The position numbers and the translations under genes are program-made. Shown piece by piece: positions 17,662-26,385 of a stretch of 64,000 bases of DNA. Under the pieces are notes generated by a model. It worked only from the letters and a program-made list of their open reading frames with translations, ran no database searches and was not told where the DNA came from. This DNA comes from a virus. The stretch spans positions 1-64,000 of the IMG/VR virus record IMGVR_UViG_3300037104_000911. One strand, given 5' to 3'. The stretch's first letter is position 1. Each line of letters starts with the position of its first letter.

Positions 17662-17994
17662 ATGAGAACTTCAAATTTTCAAAGAGCTGGAAAAAATCCA
17701 AAGTCAGTTTCTATAGCTGGTTTGGGTCCATCTTTTTTTAAAGGTAGAGAATATAGAAAGTTAGCTCCTAAATTTTGGTTTTTTAAAAAATTTAAAAAAG
17801 ATGGAGATGCAGCTTTTTATACTATACAATATAAAAAAGAAGTATTAGATACGTTAAATCCTAAAACAGTTTATGATGAATTAGGAGAAGATTCAATTCT
17901 TCTTTGCTGGGAAAGACCTGGTGAATTTTGTCATAGGCGTTTAGTGGCAGATTGGTTTAAAGAAAAATTAGGAATTGAAGTTAAGGAGTTATAA
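17662..17994 (+). CDS. DUF488-family protein
   Basis: 110 aa. The C-terminal LLCWERPGEFCHRRLVADWF is the hallmark of DUF488 proteins (a conserved CHR motif preceded by LLC.E), and the N-terminus has the usual variable strand region. The family function is unknown; some members sit with DNA or stress genes. A good AAAAAGGAG site precedes the ATG. It is two bases ahead of the YkgJ-like gene. Confidence 0.75.
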   Translation: MRTSNFQRAGKNPKSVSIAGLGPSFFKGREYRKLAPKFWFFKKFKKDGDAAFYTIQYKKEVLDTLNPKTVYDELGEDSILLCWERPGEFCHRRLVADWFKEKLGIEVKEL

Positions 17995-17996
17995 AT

Positions 17997-18491
17997 ATGG
18001 ATGATTTGGAAATTGGAAGAATCAGATCTTGTGTAGGATGTGGATTTTGTTGTATTAAATCTCCTTGTTCAGCTGGAGCTAGGCTTTATGGTTCAGCTGT
18101 AGTTAGATGTGCTTCTCTTGAATGGAGAGAAACAAGATACTATTGTAAGCTTATGGAACTTCCTGGTTCACAAGGTGAATCTTATAGAGAAGAATTATCT
18201 GCTGGAGCAGGTTGTTGCTCTAATTTAAATAGTTGGAGAACTGATGTTAAAGATAGATTTCCAAAAGATGATACTAATATTTTTTATCTAGATCCCATAT
18301 TTCAAGAATTTTTAAATTGTTTAGGTAGAGAATTTGTTTCATCTGATTCTATCAAGTTATCTTTATATTCAATGACAGATGTATTACAAAAAAAGGGATG
18401 GGCAAAAGAAAATGCGGTAAAAGTTTGTAGTCATATAATGAAACATATAAAACAAAATAGATCAAGATTTATGGAGAGTTTTATGCCATGA
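17997..18491 (+). CDS. YkgJ-type Cys-cluster protein
   Basis: 164 aa. The N-terminus has CVGCGFCCIKSPC, the CxxCxxCC signature of the YkgJ (Fe/Zn-cluster) family, with further Cys in VRCASLEW and YYCKLM and a CC at about residue 80. The family binds a metal or Fe-S cluster; its role is not established. Its TGA overlaps the next ATG. Confidence 0.7.
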   Translation: MDDLEIGRIRSCVGCGFCCIKSPCSAGARLYGSAVVRCASLEWRETRYYCKLMELPGSQGESYREELSAGAGCCSNLNSWRTDVKDRFPKDDTNIFYLDPIFQEFLNCLGREFVSSDSIKLSLYSMTDVLQKKGWAKENAVKVCSHIMKHIKQNRSRFMESFMP

Positions 18492-18724
18492 TGATTTTAT
18501 GTAGACATAAATTAGATATTGTTCAACCAGATGGTTATCAATATTGCAAAAAATGTGGGTTAGCTTTTTTAGCACCAAAAGTAGTTTGCGAACATAAATG
18601 GGTTAAAGATTCTAAAATTGAGCATGAAACATGGGGTAAAGTTTCAGGAATAACAATAATTTTACAATGTTCAGACTGTGGAGAATTATCAAGTAAACAA
18701 TTTGGATATACTCCAAATTATTAA
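18488..18724 (+). CDS. Small zinc-ribbon protein, 78 aa
   Basis: Two Cys pairs are present, CKKCG (about residues 18-22) and CSDCG (about 66-70), with extra CRH and CEHKW elements, consistent with a zinc ribbon. The start overlaps the previous stop (ATGA). No specific family is recognised. Confidence 0.6.
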   Translation: MMILCRHKLDIVQPDGYQYCKKCGLAFLAPKVVCEHKWVKDSKIEHETWGKVSGITIILQCSDCGELSSKQFGYTPNY

Positions 18725-18740
18725 GAAAGGAGGATTAAAA

Positions 18741-19052
18741 ATGTTCAAAAAAATTATAGCGATTATGGTGTGTGTTTGTTTTCTTTTTGCAACGATAGGG
18801 TGTGGAGGAATTACTAAAACACCAGTTCAAGGTGAAAAAGCAAAACTTGCACGGGTTACAGAAAAAGGAATTTTTGGTGGAGTCTGTGCTGGATGGGCAT
18901 ATTTTACAGGAACACCAACCTGGATGTGGAGAGCAGGATTTGTATTTAGTTGTATCGTTTTCGGAACTGGAATGATTGCTTATTTACTTTTATGGGCATT
19001 TATGCCAGCATTTGATAAAACTCCATATGACTACGATAAAAGAATTGAGTAG
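18741..19052 (+). CDS. PspC-domain membrane lipoprotein
   Basis: 103 aa. The start is the ATG at 18741, behind a strong AAAGGAGG; a longer in-frame reading into the preceding gene lacks support. A signal peptide (FKKIIAIMVCVCFLFATIGC) ends at a lipobox-like Cys at about 20. Residues ~38-95 match PspC: GIFGGVCAGWAYFTG, W.WR.GFVFS and MIAYLLLWAFMP, with one clear and one possible transmembrane segment. PspC proteins sense or support envelope stress together with PspA, also encoded here at 26386. Confidence 0.8.
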   Translation: MFKKIIAIMVCVCFLFATIGCGGITKTPVQGEKAKLARVTEKGIFGGVCAGWAYFTGTPTWMWRAGFVFSCIVFGTGMIAYLLLWAFMPAFDKTPYDYDKRIE

Positions 19053-19115
19053 AAAATAGGTTTAGTAACTACATAATTTAAACAATAAACTATTAAAAGA
19101 AAGAGGAGGAGAAAA

Positions 19116-19910
19116 ATGAAAAAAGTTGATTTTTTGATTATTGATGCACAGAATGATTTTTGTGACCCAAAAGGAAATCTTTTCGTTACGGGTGCAGATA
19201 AAGATTCTGTGAGGTTGGCGGATGTTATCAAGAGAATGAAAAAGCAAATCAATGATATTCATGCAACTCTTGATACTCATCATCTCATTGATATTGCTCA
19301 TCCAATTTTTTGGGTAGATAGCAAAGGGAATCATCCCAACCCATTTACTCTCATTTCGGAAGATGATATTTCGAATGGAAAATGGCGAACCACAAACCCT
19401 CAGTTTCAAAAAAGAGGAGTTGAATATGTGCAATATCTGAAAAAGAACAACAGATATATGTTATGTATTTGGCCTCCTCATTGTCTTATTGGAAGTTGGG
19501 GGCATAATGTTATAAAACCTGTTTATGAGGCATTTAATGAATGGGAAGCTGATTTTGCAATGGTTGATTATGTAACCAAGGGAAGTAACTTCTGGACTGA
19601 ACATTATTCTGCAGTTCAAGCAGATGTTCCTGATCCCAAAGATCCAGACACAATGTTAAATACAAGGTTGATTCAAACACTACAACAAGCTGATGTTATT
19701 GCTATTTCTGGACAAGCTTTGAGTCATTGTGTTGCAAATACAATCAAAGACATTGCAAATAATTTTGGCGAAGACAATATTTTGAAGTTTGTCTTGCTGG
19801 AAGATACTTGTTCCTCAGTTCCTGGTTTTGAGCAACTTGGGATTGATTTTGTCAAGGAAATGACAGGACGAGGAATGAAAACCTGCAAAGCAGCAGATTT
19901 CAATATTTAA
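19116..19910 (+). CDS. Nicotinamidase (isochorismatase-fold)
   Basis: 264 aa. The catalytic triad is visible: Asp10 in FLIIDAQNDF, Lys in DYVTKGSNFW, and Cys in GQALSHCVANT. The metal/substrate motif WPPHCLIGSWG matches the nicotinamidase signature, and DTHH...H supplies metal ligands. The enzyme converts nicotinamide to nicotinate. A phage nicotinate phosphoribosyltransferase lies 7 kb downstream, so together they can return nicotinamide toward NAD. AGAGGAGGAG precedes the start. Confidence 0.88.
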   Translation: MKKVDFLIIDAQNDFCDPKGNLFVTGADKDSVRLADVIKRMKKQINDIHATLDTHHLIDIAHPIFWVDSKGNHPNPFTLISEDDISNGKWRTTNPQFQKRGVEYVQYLKKNNRYMLCIWPPHCLIGSWGHNVIKPVYEAFNEWEADFAMVDYVTKGSNFWTEHYSAVQADVPDPKDPDTMLNTRLIQTLQQADVIAISGQALSHCVANTIKDIANNFGEDNILKFVLLEDTCSSVPGFEQLGIDFVKEMTGRGMKTCKAADFNI

Positions 19911-19924
19911 GGAGGAATAAAATA

Positions 19925-20674
19925 ATGCCAAAACTTATGACCGATAATATGGATCTTACGAAGCTTCCTGGTGGTGGAGGATTTCAATTTTCTCACATCA
20001 GACCAGAAAATCTTGGAGCAACTGAATATACACTTGTTTCCATTGTTTGTGATATAACAGGAAGTGTTAATGGATTTCAAGATGATCTTCTGAAATGTGT
20101 AAAAACTGTTGTTGATGCGTGTAAAAAAAGTCCGAGAGCTGAAAATCTCTTAATCAGATTTACAATATTCAACAATATTGTTGGAATATCTGAAATTCAT
20201 GGATTTAAACTTTTATCTATGATTGATCCAAATGATTATAAACCTTTTAAACCAAATGGTATGACAAATCTTTTCGATGCATCTTATGAATCAATTGGAG
20301 CAACCTTAGCTTATTCCAAAAATCTCATGGATCAAGATTTCAATGTAAATGGAGCAGTATATATTATCACAGATGGTGTAGATAATAATTCACAATTTAA
20401 TTTTTATTCCATTAAAAAACAAGTTGAAGATTCAAAAAAATCAGAAATCATAGAATCTTTAATTACGATTTTGATTGGAGTAAATACACAAGATTGTAGT
20501 CAATATTTAGCTAATTTTAAAAACGAAGCTGATTTGACACAGTATGTTGATTCTGGTGATGCAACCCCTCAAAGACTTGCAAAATTGGCTGCATTTGTAA
20601 GTAAGTCTATTTCGAGTCAATCTCAAGCTTTAGGAACAGGCGCTCAGAGCGGACCAATCAGTGCCACATTTTAA
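19925..20674 (+). CDS. TerY-like von Willebrand A domain protein
   Basis: 249 aa. The MIDAS motif DITGS is at 43-47, followed by GMTNL and ITDGVDNNS, the other two metal-contacting loops. A glycine-rich N-terminus (LPGGGGF) and Ser/Gln-rich tail flank the domain. TerY-type vWA proteins occur with a PP2C phosphatase and a protein kinase, both of which follow here at 21547 and 23085. No membrane segment. Likely a cytoplasmic scaffold or substrate of the kinase/phosphatase pair. Confidence 0.8.
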   Translation: MPKLMTDNMDLTKLPGGGGFQFSHIRPENLGATEYTLVSIVCDITGSVNGFQDDLLKCVKTVVDACKKSPRAENLLIRFTIFNNIVGISEIHGFKLLSMIDPNDYKPFKPNGMTNLFDASYESIGATLAYSKNLMDQDFNVNGAVYIITDGVDNNSQFNFYSIKKQVEDSKKSEIIESLITILIGVNTQDCSQYLANFKNEADLTQYVDSGDATPQRLAKLAAFVSKSISSQSQALGTGAQSGPISATF

Positions 20675-20695
20675 AATATAGGTCCTTTATTTTTA

Positions 20696-20725
20696 TCCCC
20701 CACTCTTATTTTATGGAGTGGGGGA
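20696..20725 (+). terminator. Hairpin terminator after the vWA gene
   Basis: A 10-bp stem (TCCCCCACTC/GAGTGGGGGA) with a 10-base loop, followed by ATTTATATAT. The T-run is weak, so readthrough into the phosphatase and kinase genes is possible. Confidence 0.6.
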
Positions 20726-20749
20726 ATTTATATATCAGGAGATTTAAAA

Positions 20750-20983
20750 ATGATTACAGAATATACTGTAGAGAATCTTAGCAAAGAAGATCTAAAAAAA
20801 CTTTTTAGAAAGCATAAAATAACTGCTAGAAAGCATGAAGGTGACGATCAATATTCATGGGCAGTTTTTGTCAATAATTCTCCAAAATTTTTAGGACTTT
20901 CAAGATCAGAAGTAGATTATTATAAAAAACTTGTCCTAAAAATAATTTTACCAAAGGAAAAAACGAATGAATCCAAGAATTAA
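20750..20983 (+). CDS. Small hypothetical protein, 77 aa
   Basis: ATG after CAGGAGATTTAAAA. Charged, probably helix-rich (ENLSKEDLKKLFRKHKI), no recognised family. Its end overlaps the next start by 17 bases. Confidence 0.6.
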   Translation: MITEYTVENLSKEDLKKLFRKHKITARKHEGDDQYSWAVFVNNSPKFLGLSRSEVDYYKKLVLKIILPKEKTNESKN

Positions 20984-21179
20984 AAAAATACTAGAAGAGA
21001 TGGAATACCAAAGATCTATTGAAGAAAAAGATGCAAAAGAATATGCCCTCAGGTCATTAACAACAGGAAGTATTAATGATAAAGAACAATATAAATCTAG
21101 AGCAATGACTTCATATATTAAAGAACAGACATGGACTCATGCACTAAGTATAGTTAAAAACCTTTCAGTAGGAGATTAA
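20967..21179 (+). CDS. Small hypothetical protein, 70 aa
   Basis: Helical, charged product (MNPRIKKILEEMEYQRSIEEKDAKEY...). The start overlaps the previous gene and follows AAAGGAAAAAACG. No family recognised; the next ATG is two bases after its stop. Confidence 0.6.
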   Translation: MNPRIKKILEEMEYQRSIEEKDAKEYALRSLTTGSINDKEQYKSRAMTSYIKEQTWTHALSIVKNLSVGD

Positions 21180-21181
21180 AA

Positions 21182-21544
21182 ATGGATCAAATAGAAAAAT
21201 TAATACATCATAAAAAAATATTAAATATTATCATTATAATTTTAATATTTCTTATAATTTTTCAGTTATGGTTTTTATATTATAAAATTTCTCATTATAA
21301 AAAAGAATTAATTAATATAGGTCAAACTCAACAATATCAAACCTTTTATTCTTCTGGATTACCAGATGGGTGGAGAATTGAACAAAATTCTATTACAAAA
21401 GAATGGCGATGGTGCAATACTAACGATTATTGCGATAGTTTTGTAGAAAATTCAAAAGAAAAAGCTATAGAAAGCGCTATTAAATTTCAAAAATTTAAAT
21501 ATGATAGAAACGAAGGAATATATTCAGATAAAAATTGGAGGTAA
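21182..21544 (+). CDS. Single-pass membrane protein, 120 aa
   Basis: A strongly hydrophobic stretch (ILNIIIIILIFLIIFQLWFL, residues ~14-33) forms one transmembrane helix near the N-terminus. The rest is a soluble domain with WRIEQNSITKEWRWCN and CDSF motifs, reminiscent of DUF1508-like small beta repeats, which is not certain. Position between the vWA and PP2C genes suggests a membrane partner of that system. Confidence 0.65.
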   Translation: MDQIEKLIHHKKILNIIIIILIFLIIFQLWFLYYKISHYKKELINIGQTQQYQTFYSSGLPDGWRIEQNSITKEWRWCNTNDYCDSFVENSKEKAIESAIKFQKFKYDRNEGIYSDKNWR

Positions 21545-21546
21545 AA

Positions 21547-22389
21547 ATGATAAGAGTTGACGCATATTTTACAAATGGTAATGTTCATAAAACTTGTCAG
21601 GATTATGCACTATACGGAGAAGACCCATTACCATATGTGATAATATGTGATGGGTGCTCTTCATCAAGATTTACAGATATAGGTGCAAGGTTGATTGCAT
21701 TATCTGCTAAAAAAGTTTTATTAAGTTCACTTAAAGATATGGAATTTGAAGATATTACCGATGATTTTTTCTATGACTTCAAAAGTAATATGTTGCACGA
21801 AATGTCTGTAGCACTAAGAGTTTTAGAAATACCAACTGAATGTATGGATTCTACTTTAATAGTTTCATTTATAAAAGATAGAATTATTCATACTATTTGT
21901 TATGGAGATGGTCAAAGATTAATAATTTTTAAAGATAACAATTATTGGATAAAAACTATTTCTTTCGATGGAAATGCTCCATATTATCTAGCATATCAAA
22001 TGGGTATAAATTATGAAAGAAATAGAATCTTTAAAAATTATGCTAAAAGTAAAGATAATTATTTAACAAGATATGTAGAAGTAGATCTATGCGGAAATAT
22101 AGAAAAAATACCAACAAAGTTTGATGACTTTATGATAGATCAAATGCCTATAAAAGATATAAAATCTTATCTTGTTATGTCTGATGGAACTGAATCTTTT
22201 GTGAATCGAGAAACAGGTGAAAGAATTCATTATCAACAAATTCTTAATGAATTTTCATCTTTTAAAAATACAAATGGTGAGTTCATAAAAAGAAGAGTTG
22301 GTCGAGCAATTGAAGATTTAGTAAAAACAAATATATATAATACCGATGATATTTCAGTTGCTGGATTTTATTTTTCAGAAGAGGAATAA
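21547..22389 (+). CDS. PP2C-family protein phosphatase
   Basis: 280 aa from the ATG at 21547 behind TTGGAGG. Asp19 (KTCQDYAL) and the VIICDGCSSSR motif at 31-41 (DGxSSS) are the metal-binding residues of PP2C. IICYGDGQRL-like and LVMSDGTESF (about 218) fit the later Gly-Asp and SDG motifs, and NTDDISV-like DDISVAGFYF near the end supplies the last Asp. It should reverse Ser/Thr phosphorylation by the kinase encoded next. This matches the phosphatase member of TerY-P triads. Confidence 0.82.
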   Translation: MIRVDAYFTNGNVHKTCQDYALYGEDPLPYVIICDGCSSSRFTDIGARLIALSAKKVLLSSLKDMEFEDITDDFFYDFKSNMLHEMSVALRVLEIPTECMDSTLIVSFIKDRIIHTICYGDGQRLIIFKDNNYWIKTISFDGNAPYYLAYQMGINYERNRIFKNYAKSKDNYLTRYVEVDLCGNIEKIPTKFDDFMIDQMPIKDIKSYLVMSDGTESFVNRETGERIHYQQILNEFSSFKNTNGEFIKRRVGRAIEDLVKTNIYNTDDISVAGFYFSEEE

Positions 22390-22392
22390 AAA

Positions 22393-22692
22393 ATGGAATG
22401 GAGTGGAAATTCAGAACAAAAGCAAAGAGAACGAATTAAAAAAAGGGAAGATATAGAAACAAATTGGAAACCATGGTTTGCTTGGTATCCTGTTAAAGTG
22501 GATAAAACAGAAACAGGAGAAGATATTAAAATGTGGTTTGAGTGGGTTGAAAGAAGAGGTATATGGATTTTACATGATCTTTTTAATTTTCAACCTACAT
22601 TAAGATTAATGGTTGAGTCTCGCGGTGGTGAATATAAAACCACAGATTATGATCATGGATATTGGGTTTGGAGGTATAGAAAGAAGGAATAA
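22393..22692 (+). CDS. Trp-rich hypothetical protein, 99 aa
   Basis: Contains about ten Trp residues (NWKPWFAWYPVKV, MWFEWVERRGIW, YWVWRYRKKE). No membrane segment or known domain. Start three bases after the phosphatase stop, so probably co-transcribed with it. Confidence 0.6.
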   Translation: MEWSGNSEQKQRERIKKREDIETNWKPWFAWYPVKVDKTETGEDIKMWFEWVERRGIWILHDLFNFQPTLRLMVESRGGEYKTTDYDHGYWVWRYRKKE

Positions 22693-22694
22693 AA

Positions 22695-22892
22695 ATGGAT
22701 AAATATTTTTTAAAAGCAGATTGGGAAAGTTTTTGGACAGAAGTTGCAAAAGAAATATGGGTCAACGCAGAAAGAGAAGCAGGATTTCGAACAAGATTCC
22801 CAAGGGATGATCCCGAATATTTATCTAAACCCGCTACTGGAGGATTTTCTGGTCACGGAGTTTCTGGAAAAATAGAATATGATAAAACTTGA
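22695..22892 (+). CDS. Small hypothetical protein, 65 aa
   Basis: Two bases after the preceding stop and overlapping the next start. Product MDKYFLKADWESFWTEVAKE... with a Gly-rich end. No family recognised. Confidence 0.55.
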   Translation: MDKYFLKADWESFWTEVAKEIWVNAEREAGFRTRFPRDDPEYLSKPATGGFSGHGVSGKIEYDKT

Positions 22893-23088
22893 AGAAGCGG
22901 TAGAAAAAGCTTGTAAAGAAAAAACATTGCTTGATGCTTTAACATTTATCTGTATTTGGGAATGTGGTAGAGCAATTAATCAAGCACGTTTTAATTATGG
23001 TTCAGGAGCAAATGGAGCAGGTTGGGATACTTGTTTTAAACTTTGCTTAGAATCTGTAATGAATAAATGGAAGGAATTAAACAAATGA
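22879..23088 (+). CDS. Small hypothetical protein, 69 aa
   Basis: Starts inside the previous gene and ends overlapping the kinase start. Helical with three Cys (KACKEK, ICIWECG, CFKLCLES). No recognised family. Confidence 0.55.
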   Translation: MIKLEEAVEKACKEKTLLDALTFICIWECGRAINQARFNYGSGANGAGWDTCFKLCLESVMNKWKELNK

Positions 23089-24782
23089 AAGTAATAATTC
23101 AAGGGAAAAACAAAACTGTTAATCTTGAACAAAATGACTTCCTTGCAGAAGGTGGAGAAGGTAAGGTTTACGAAAAAGACGGTTTAGTTTATAAGATTTA
23201 TACAGATAAAACAAAAGTAATAAAGTATGAAAAAATTCAAGAACTTTCTGTTTTAAATCTTAAAAACGTTGTTCGTCCGTTGGATTTTTTACTAGATTCT
23301 AAAAATACTCCAATAGGATTTACAATGGAGTCTATAAAAAATACTATTCCAATTTGTAAACTATTTACCAATGAATTCAGGAAGAACAATGGAGTTCAGG
23401 ATACATCAATTCAAAAACTTGTAGATAAAATGCAGGATATTATTTATTTTATCCATGAAAAAAATATTTTATTAGTTGATGGAAATGAAATGAATTATCT
23501 TGTAAGCAAGATTGGATTTGACAATCCGTTTTTCATTGATGTTGATTCATATCAAACCAAATCCTTTCCTGCAACAGTTATTATGCCAAGCATTAGAGAT
23601 TGGCAGACAAAAGGATTTAATAATTTAACTGATTGGTATTCTTTTGCAATTGTATCATGTCAATTGTTTATTGGAATTCACCCATTTAAAGGAAAACATC
23701 AAGTCAAAGGATTGGAAGAAAGAATGAGAAAAAATATTTCCATATTTGATAAAGATGTTCATCTTCCACCTACGGTTAGAGATTTTGGGCATATTCCATC
23801 TCAATATATGACGTGGTATAAAAAGCTATTTGAAAAAGGTGAAAGAATTCCCCCACCAATGAGTTCAGGTCTTATGAATGTAGTTCCTGTCAAAGTTAAA
23901 ATTGTTCAATCGACCAATAACTTTGAAATTTCTTTTATTAAAGAGTTTCCAGATGAAATTGTTGATATAAAATCAATGTATGGAACTCTTTATGTAAAGA
24001 CAATAAAAGAAATATTCATTGGAAATACAGGTTATAAGATAATAAATCCAAAAACAGATATTATTTTAGCTCAAGGATCCTTAAATCCTATTTTATTTAA
24101 TACAAGAGATAATAACTTATATCTTCTTGATTTAGTTAATAAAAAATCTGAAATTTTGTCCATTTCAAATTCAGATAGATTACTTATAAACAATACTTTA
24201 TATATTGTTAATGAAGGAAATTTATCAGAATTGAATGTTCATTATTTTAATAAAATTGTTGTTTCTATTAAATCAGTTTGGAAGATAATGCCAAAATCTA
24301 GTATACTTTTAGATGGTTTAGTTTATCAAAATGTATTAGGTAAAGCATTTTTGACAATTCCAGTTCCAGAAGAATCTTTGTCTTTAAGTTCATGTTATGA
24401 GTTTAGATTTCCAGAACTAGATGGATATAAAATAATTTCTGGAAAACATGAAAGTAAAATTTGTATGATTGTTGGATTTAAAAATGGTAAATATTATAAA
24501 TTTACTATTAAATTTTCTGATAATTATTCTACCTATCAAATAATTGAAACCAAAGAAGTTGATTTGGGGAATAACTTAAACTTCACAGTTTTATCTAATG
24601 GGATTTGTGTTTCCATAGATGAAGATGAAGAAGTTAATGTATTTTTTAATTCCTCAAAGTCAAATGTTACAAAGATAAAAGATCCTGATATAGATTCATC
24701 CATGACTTTATGTAAAGATGGAACTAAAGTTATGTTTTATCGTGGCAGAAGTTTATATTCATTAACAATGAAGAAAAAATAA
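23085..24782 (+). CDS. Serine/threonine protein kinase with long C-terminal region
   Basis: 565 aa from the ATG at 23085 behind AAGGAATT. The kinase domain spans residues ~15-260: a Gly-rich loop AEGGEGKVY (21-29), ATP-binding Lys37 in VYKIY, catalytic loop LLVDGNEMNYLV (Asp132, Asn137) and FIDVDSYQT in place of DFG. NLTDWYSFAIVSCQLF corresponds to the segment with the structural Asp-Trp. The HRD motif is altered. Residues ~280-565 contain repeating beta strands, possibly a propeller-like sensor. With the vWA and PP2C genes it completes a TerY-P-like triad. Confidence 0.82.
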   Translation: MKVIIQGKNKTVNLEQNDFLAEGGEGKVYEKDGLVYKIYTDKTKVIKYEKIQELSVLNLKNVVRPLDFLLDSKNTPIGFTMESIKNTIPICKLFTNEFRKNNGVQDTSIQKLVDKMQDIIYFIHEKNILLVDGNEMNYLVSKIGFDNPFFIDVDSYQTKSFPATVIMPSIRDWQTKGFNNLTDWYSFAIVSCQLFIGIHPFKGKHQVKGLEERMRKNISIFDKDVHLPPTVRDFGHIPSQYMTWYKKLFEKGERIPPPMSSGLMNVVPVKVKIVQSTNNFEISFIKEFPDEIVDIKSMYGTLYVKTIKEIFIGNTGYKIINPKTDIILAQGSLNPILFNTRDNNLYLLDLVNKKSEILSISNSDRLLINNTLYIVNEGNLSELNVHYFNKIVVSIKSVWKIMPKSSILLDGLVYQNVLGKAFLTIPVPEESLSLSSCYEFRFPELDGYKIISGKHESKICMIVGFKNGKYYKFTIKFSDNYSTYQIIETKEVDLGNNLNFTVLSNGICVSIDEDEEVNVFFNSSKSNVTKIKDPDIDSSMTLCKDGTKVMFYRGRSLYSLTMKKK

Positions 24783-24797
24783 GGAGATGAAAAAAGA

Positions 24798-25520
24798 ATG
24801 AAAAGATATTTAGTTACAATATTATTAATGTGTGTGTTATTAATAAGTTTTGGAATTTCTGATTTACAAGCAAAAGGTGGTGGAGGGGGTGGAGGATTTT
24901 CTGGTGGCGGAGGATCCAGGGGTGGAAGTTCAAGTTTTTCTGGTGGTGGAGGATCAAGATCTTCTGCCTCTAGTTTCTCTGGAAAAACTTCTTCAAGTTC
25001 ATCAGCTAAATCATCATATGATAGCTCAGCAAGAACTGGAGCTTCTCATGATAGTTCAAAAGCTAAATTTGATTCTTATAAATCAGTCAATAGTTCAGAT
25101 TATAAGTCCTCAGGTTTAGCTGCAACAAGAGCCACAAGAGAATCCGCTGTATATACAAATTACAGACCAACAGGTTATTATACACCACGATCAACTGTAG
25201 TTATTTATAGAGATAGTTATAGCAACAATTTTCTCCAAGTTGCTACAATGATGTGGTTATTTAACCATTGGGATACAGTTGATAAATCAAGATTTGAAGA
25301 ATCAAAACTAAGGGAACTTGAAGCAAAAGTAAGAGCAATGGAATTACAAAATATGAAAAAAGATCCAAATTATGTTCAACCTGGAGTTGATCCTGATCTT
25401 GTGTATAATGCACCTAAAGAAAAAGAAAGTTCTTTTGGTTGGGTATGGATATCTCTTGTAATTATTACCCTTGCTCTTTTTGGGACTATGTTGTATTTCT
25501 TCTTTAGAAGGAGATATTAA
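24798..25520 (+). CDS. Secreted or membrane-anchored Gly/Ser-rich protein
   Basis: 240 aa. A signal peptide (MKRYLVTILLMCVLLISFGI) is followed by a GGGGGGG/FSGGGGSRGG low-complexity region (residues ~25-60), a Ser-rich stretch, a conserved-looking YYTPRSTVVIYRDSYSNNF segment and a C-terminal transmembrane helix (WVWISLVIITLALFGTMLYF) with a basic end. Such Gly-rich proteins with a C-terminal anchor often lie in PspA-type membrane operons. The stop abuts the next ATG (TAAATG). Confidence 0.65.
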   Translation: MKRYLVTILLMCVLLISFGISDLQAKGGGGGGGFSGGGGSRGGSSSFSGGGGSRSSASSFSGKTSSSSSAKSSYDSSARTGASHDSSKAKFDSYKSVNSSDYKSSGLAATRATRESAVYTNYRPTGYYTPRSTVVIYRDSYSNNFLQVATMMWLFNHWDTVDKSRFEESKLRELEAKVRAMELQNMKKDPNYVQPGVDPDLVYNAPKEKESSFGWVWISLVIITLALFGTMLYFFFRRRY

Positions 25521-26174
25521 ATGTTTGATTTTAAAAATCCATTTAAAAAGGAAGAAAAAATACCAGAAAAAAGAAAAAAACCGGAAGATTATATTTTTAA
25601 TCCTTTGGAAGTCTACTGTGGTGATTTTGTAGAAGTCACCACAGTAGAGGACACATTCACTTGCAATGTATCTGAAATTATTGAACATAGCAGATATGCT
25701 GGTGGAAATTTATTTAAACATACGGATTATAAACTTGAAGATACTGGTAAAATCTGGGATTTAAGATTAAATTCAAAGATAAATTTTTCAGAAGTAAAAA
25801 GTCCTCAAGATTGTGATATGTTATTAATGAAAATATTTTACGAAGGTGAATTTGATGAAGGAATTCAAGATGCCGCAAAATGTAAAGAATTCATTAAGAC
25901 AAATGAGGATGGATCACAAATCATATTTGAAGCTTTGAAGTCTGGAAAAGAAGGATGGAATAGTAGTTTAAAAATAATTAAATCAGATGGATCTGAAGAT
26001 CGTAGAAACATTAAATATTGGGATTTTTTCAGAGAAGCAGATATAAAGTTAAATGAATTATTCTCTGGTCAAGTTTTCTTATTTGTAGAAATTGACCAAA
26101 GTGATGGATTCATTACAATGTGGGAAGGTCATCAAATTTTAAATAGTGATATAAAAACATATCATAAAAGTTAA
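25521..26174 (+). CDS. Hypothetical protein, possible DUF4178/DUF2491-like PspA partner
   Basis: 217 aa, soluble, with a Lys-rich N-terminus. VYCGDFVEVTTVEDTF and RYAGGNLFKHTDYKLED, then IWDLRLNSK, suggest a small beta-barrel repeated in DUF4178-like or YjfK-like proteins that accompany PspA homologues. The match is weak and based mainly on context (PspA lies 210 bases downstream). No catalytic motif is seen. Confidence 0.5.
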   Translation: MFDFKNPFKKEEKIPEKRKKPEDYIFNPLEVYCGDFVEVTTVEDTFTCNVSEIIEHSRYAGGNLFKHTDYKLEDTGKIWDLRLNSKINFSEVKSPQDCDMLLMKIFYEGEFDEGIQDAAKCKEFIKTNEDGSQIIFEALKSGKEGWNSSLKIIKSDGSEDRRNIKYWDFFREADIKLNELFSGQVFLFVEIDQSDGFITMWEGHQILNSDIKTYHKS

Positions 26175-26188
26175 AAAGGAAAATAAAA

Positions 26189-26362
26189 ATGGATGAAATG
26201 ATTCAGCAAGTAAAAGAAGTATTTACGACAATTGATAACGATAATGAATTTTTCAACACAGTTGCACGTCTTTGTAGAAAGGCTCGAGAAGCTCTTGAAA
26301 AAGAAGGTTTTACTCGACAAGAAGCGCTTTCAATAATCTCAAATTATGCTGCAAAAAAATAA
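26189..26362 (+). CDS. Small helical protein upstream of PspA, 57 aa
   Basis: ATG at 26189 behind AAAAAGGAAAATAA. All-helical product (MDEMIQQVKEVFTTID...ALSIISNYAAKK). It is 23 bases upstream of the pspA-like gene and may be a partner or regulator. No family is recognised. Confidence 0.6.
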   Translation: MDEMIQQVKEVFTTIDNDNEFFNTVARLCRKAREALEKEGFTRQEALSIISNYAAKK

Positions 26363-26385
26363 TAAAAAAAGGAGAAATTAAAGTT

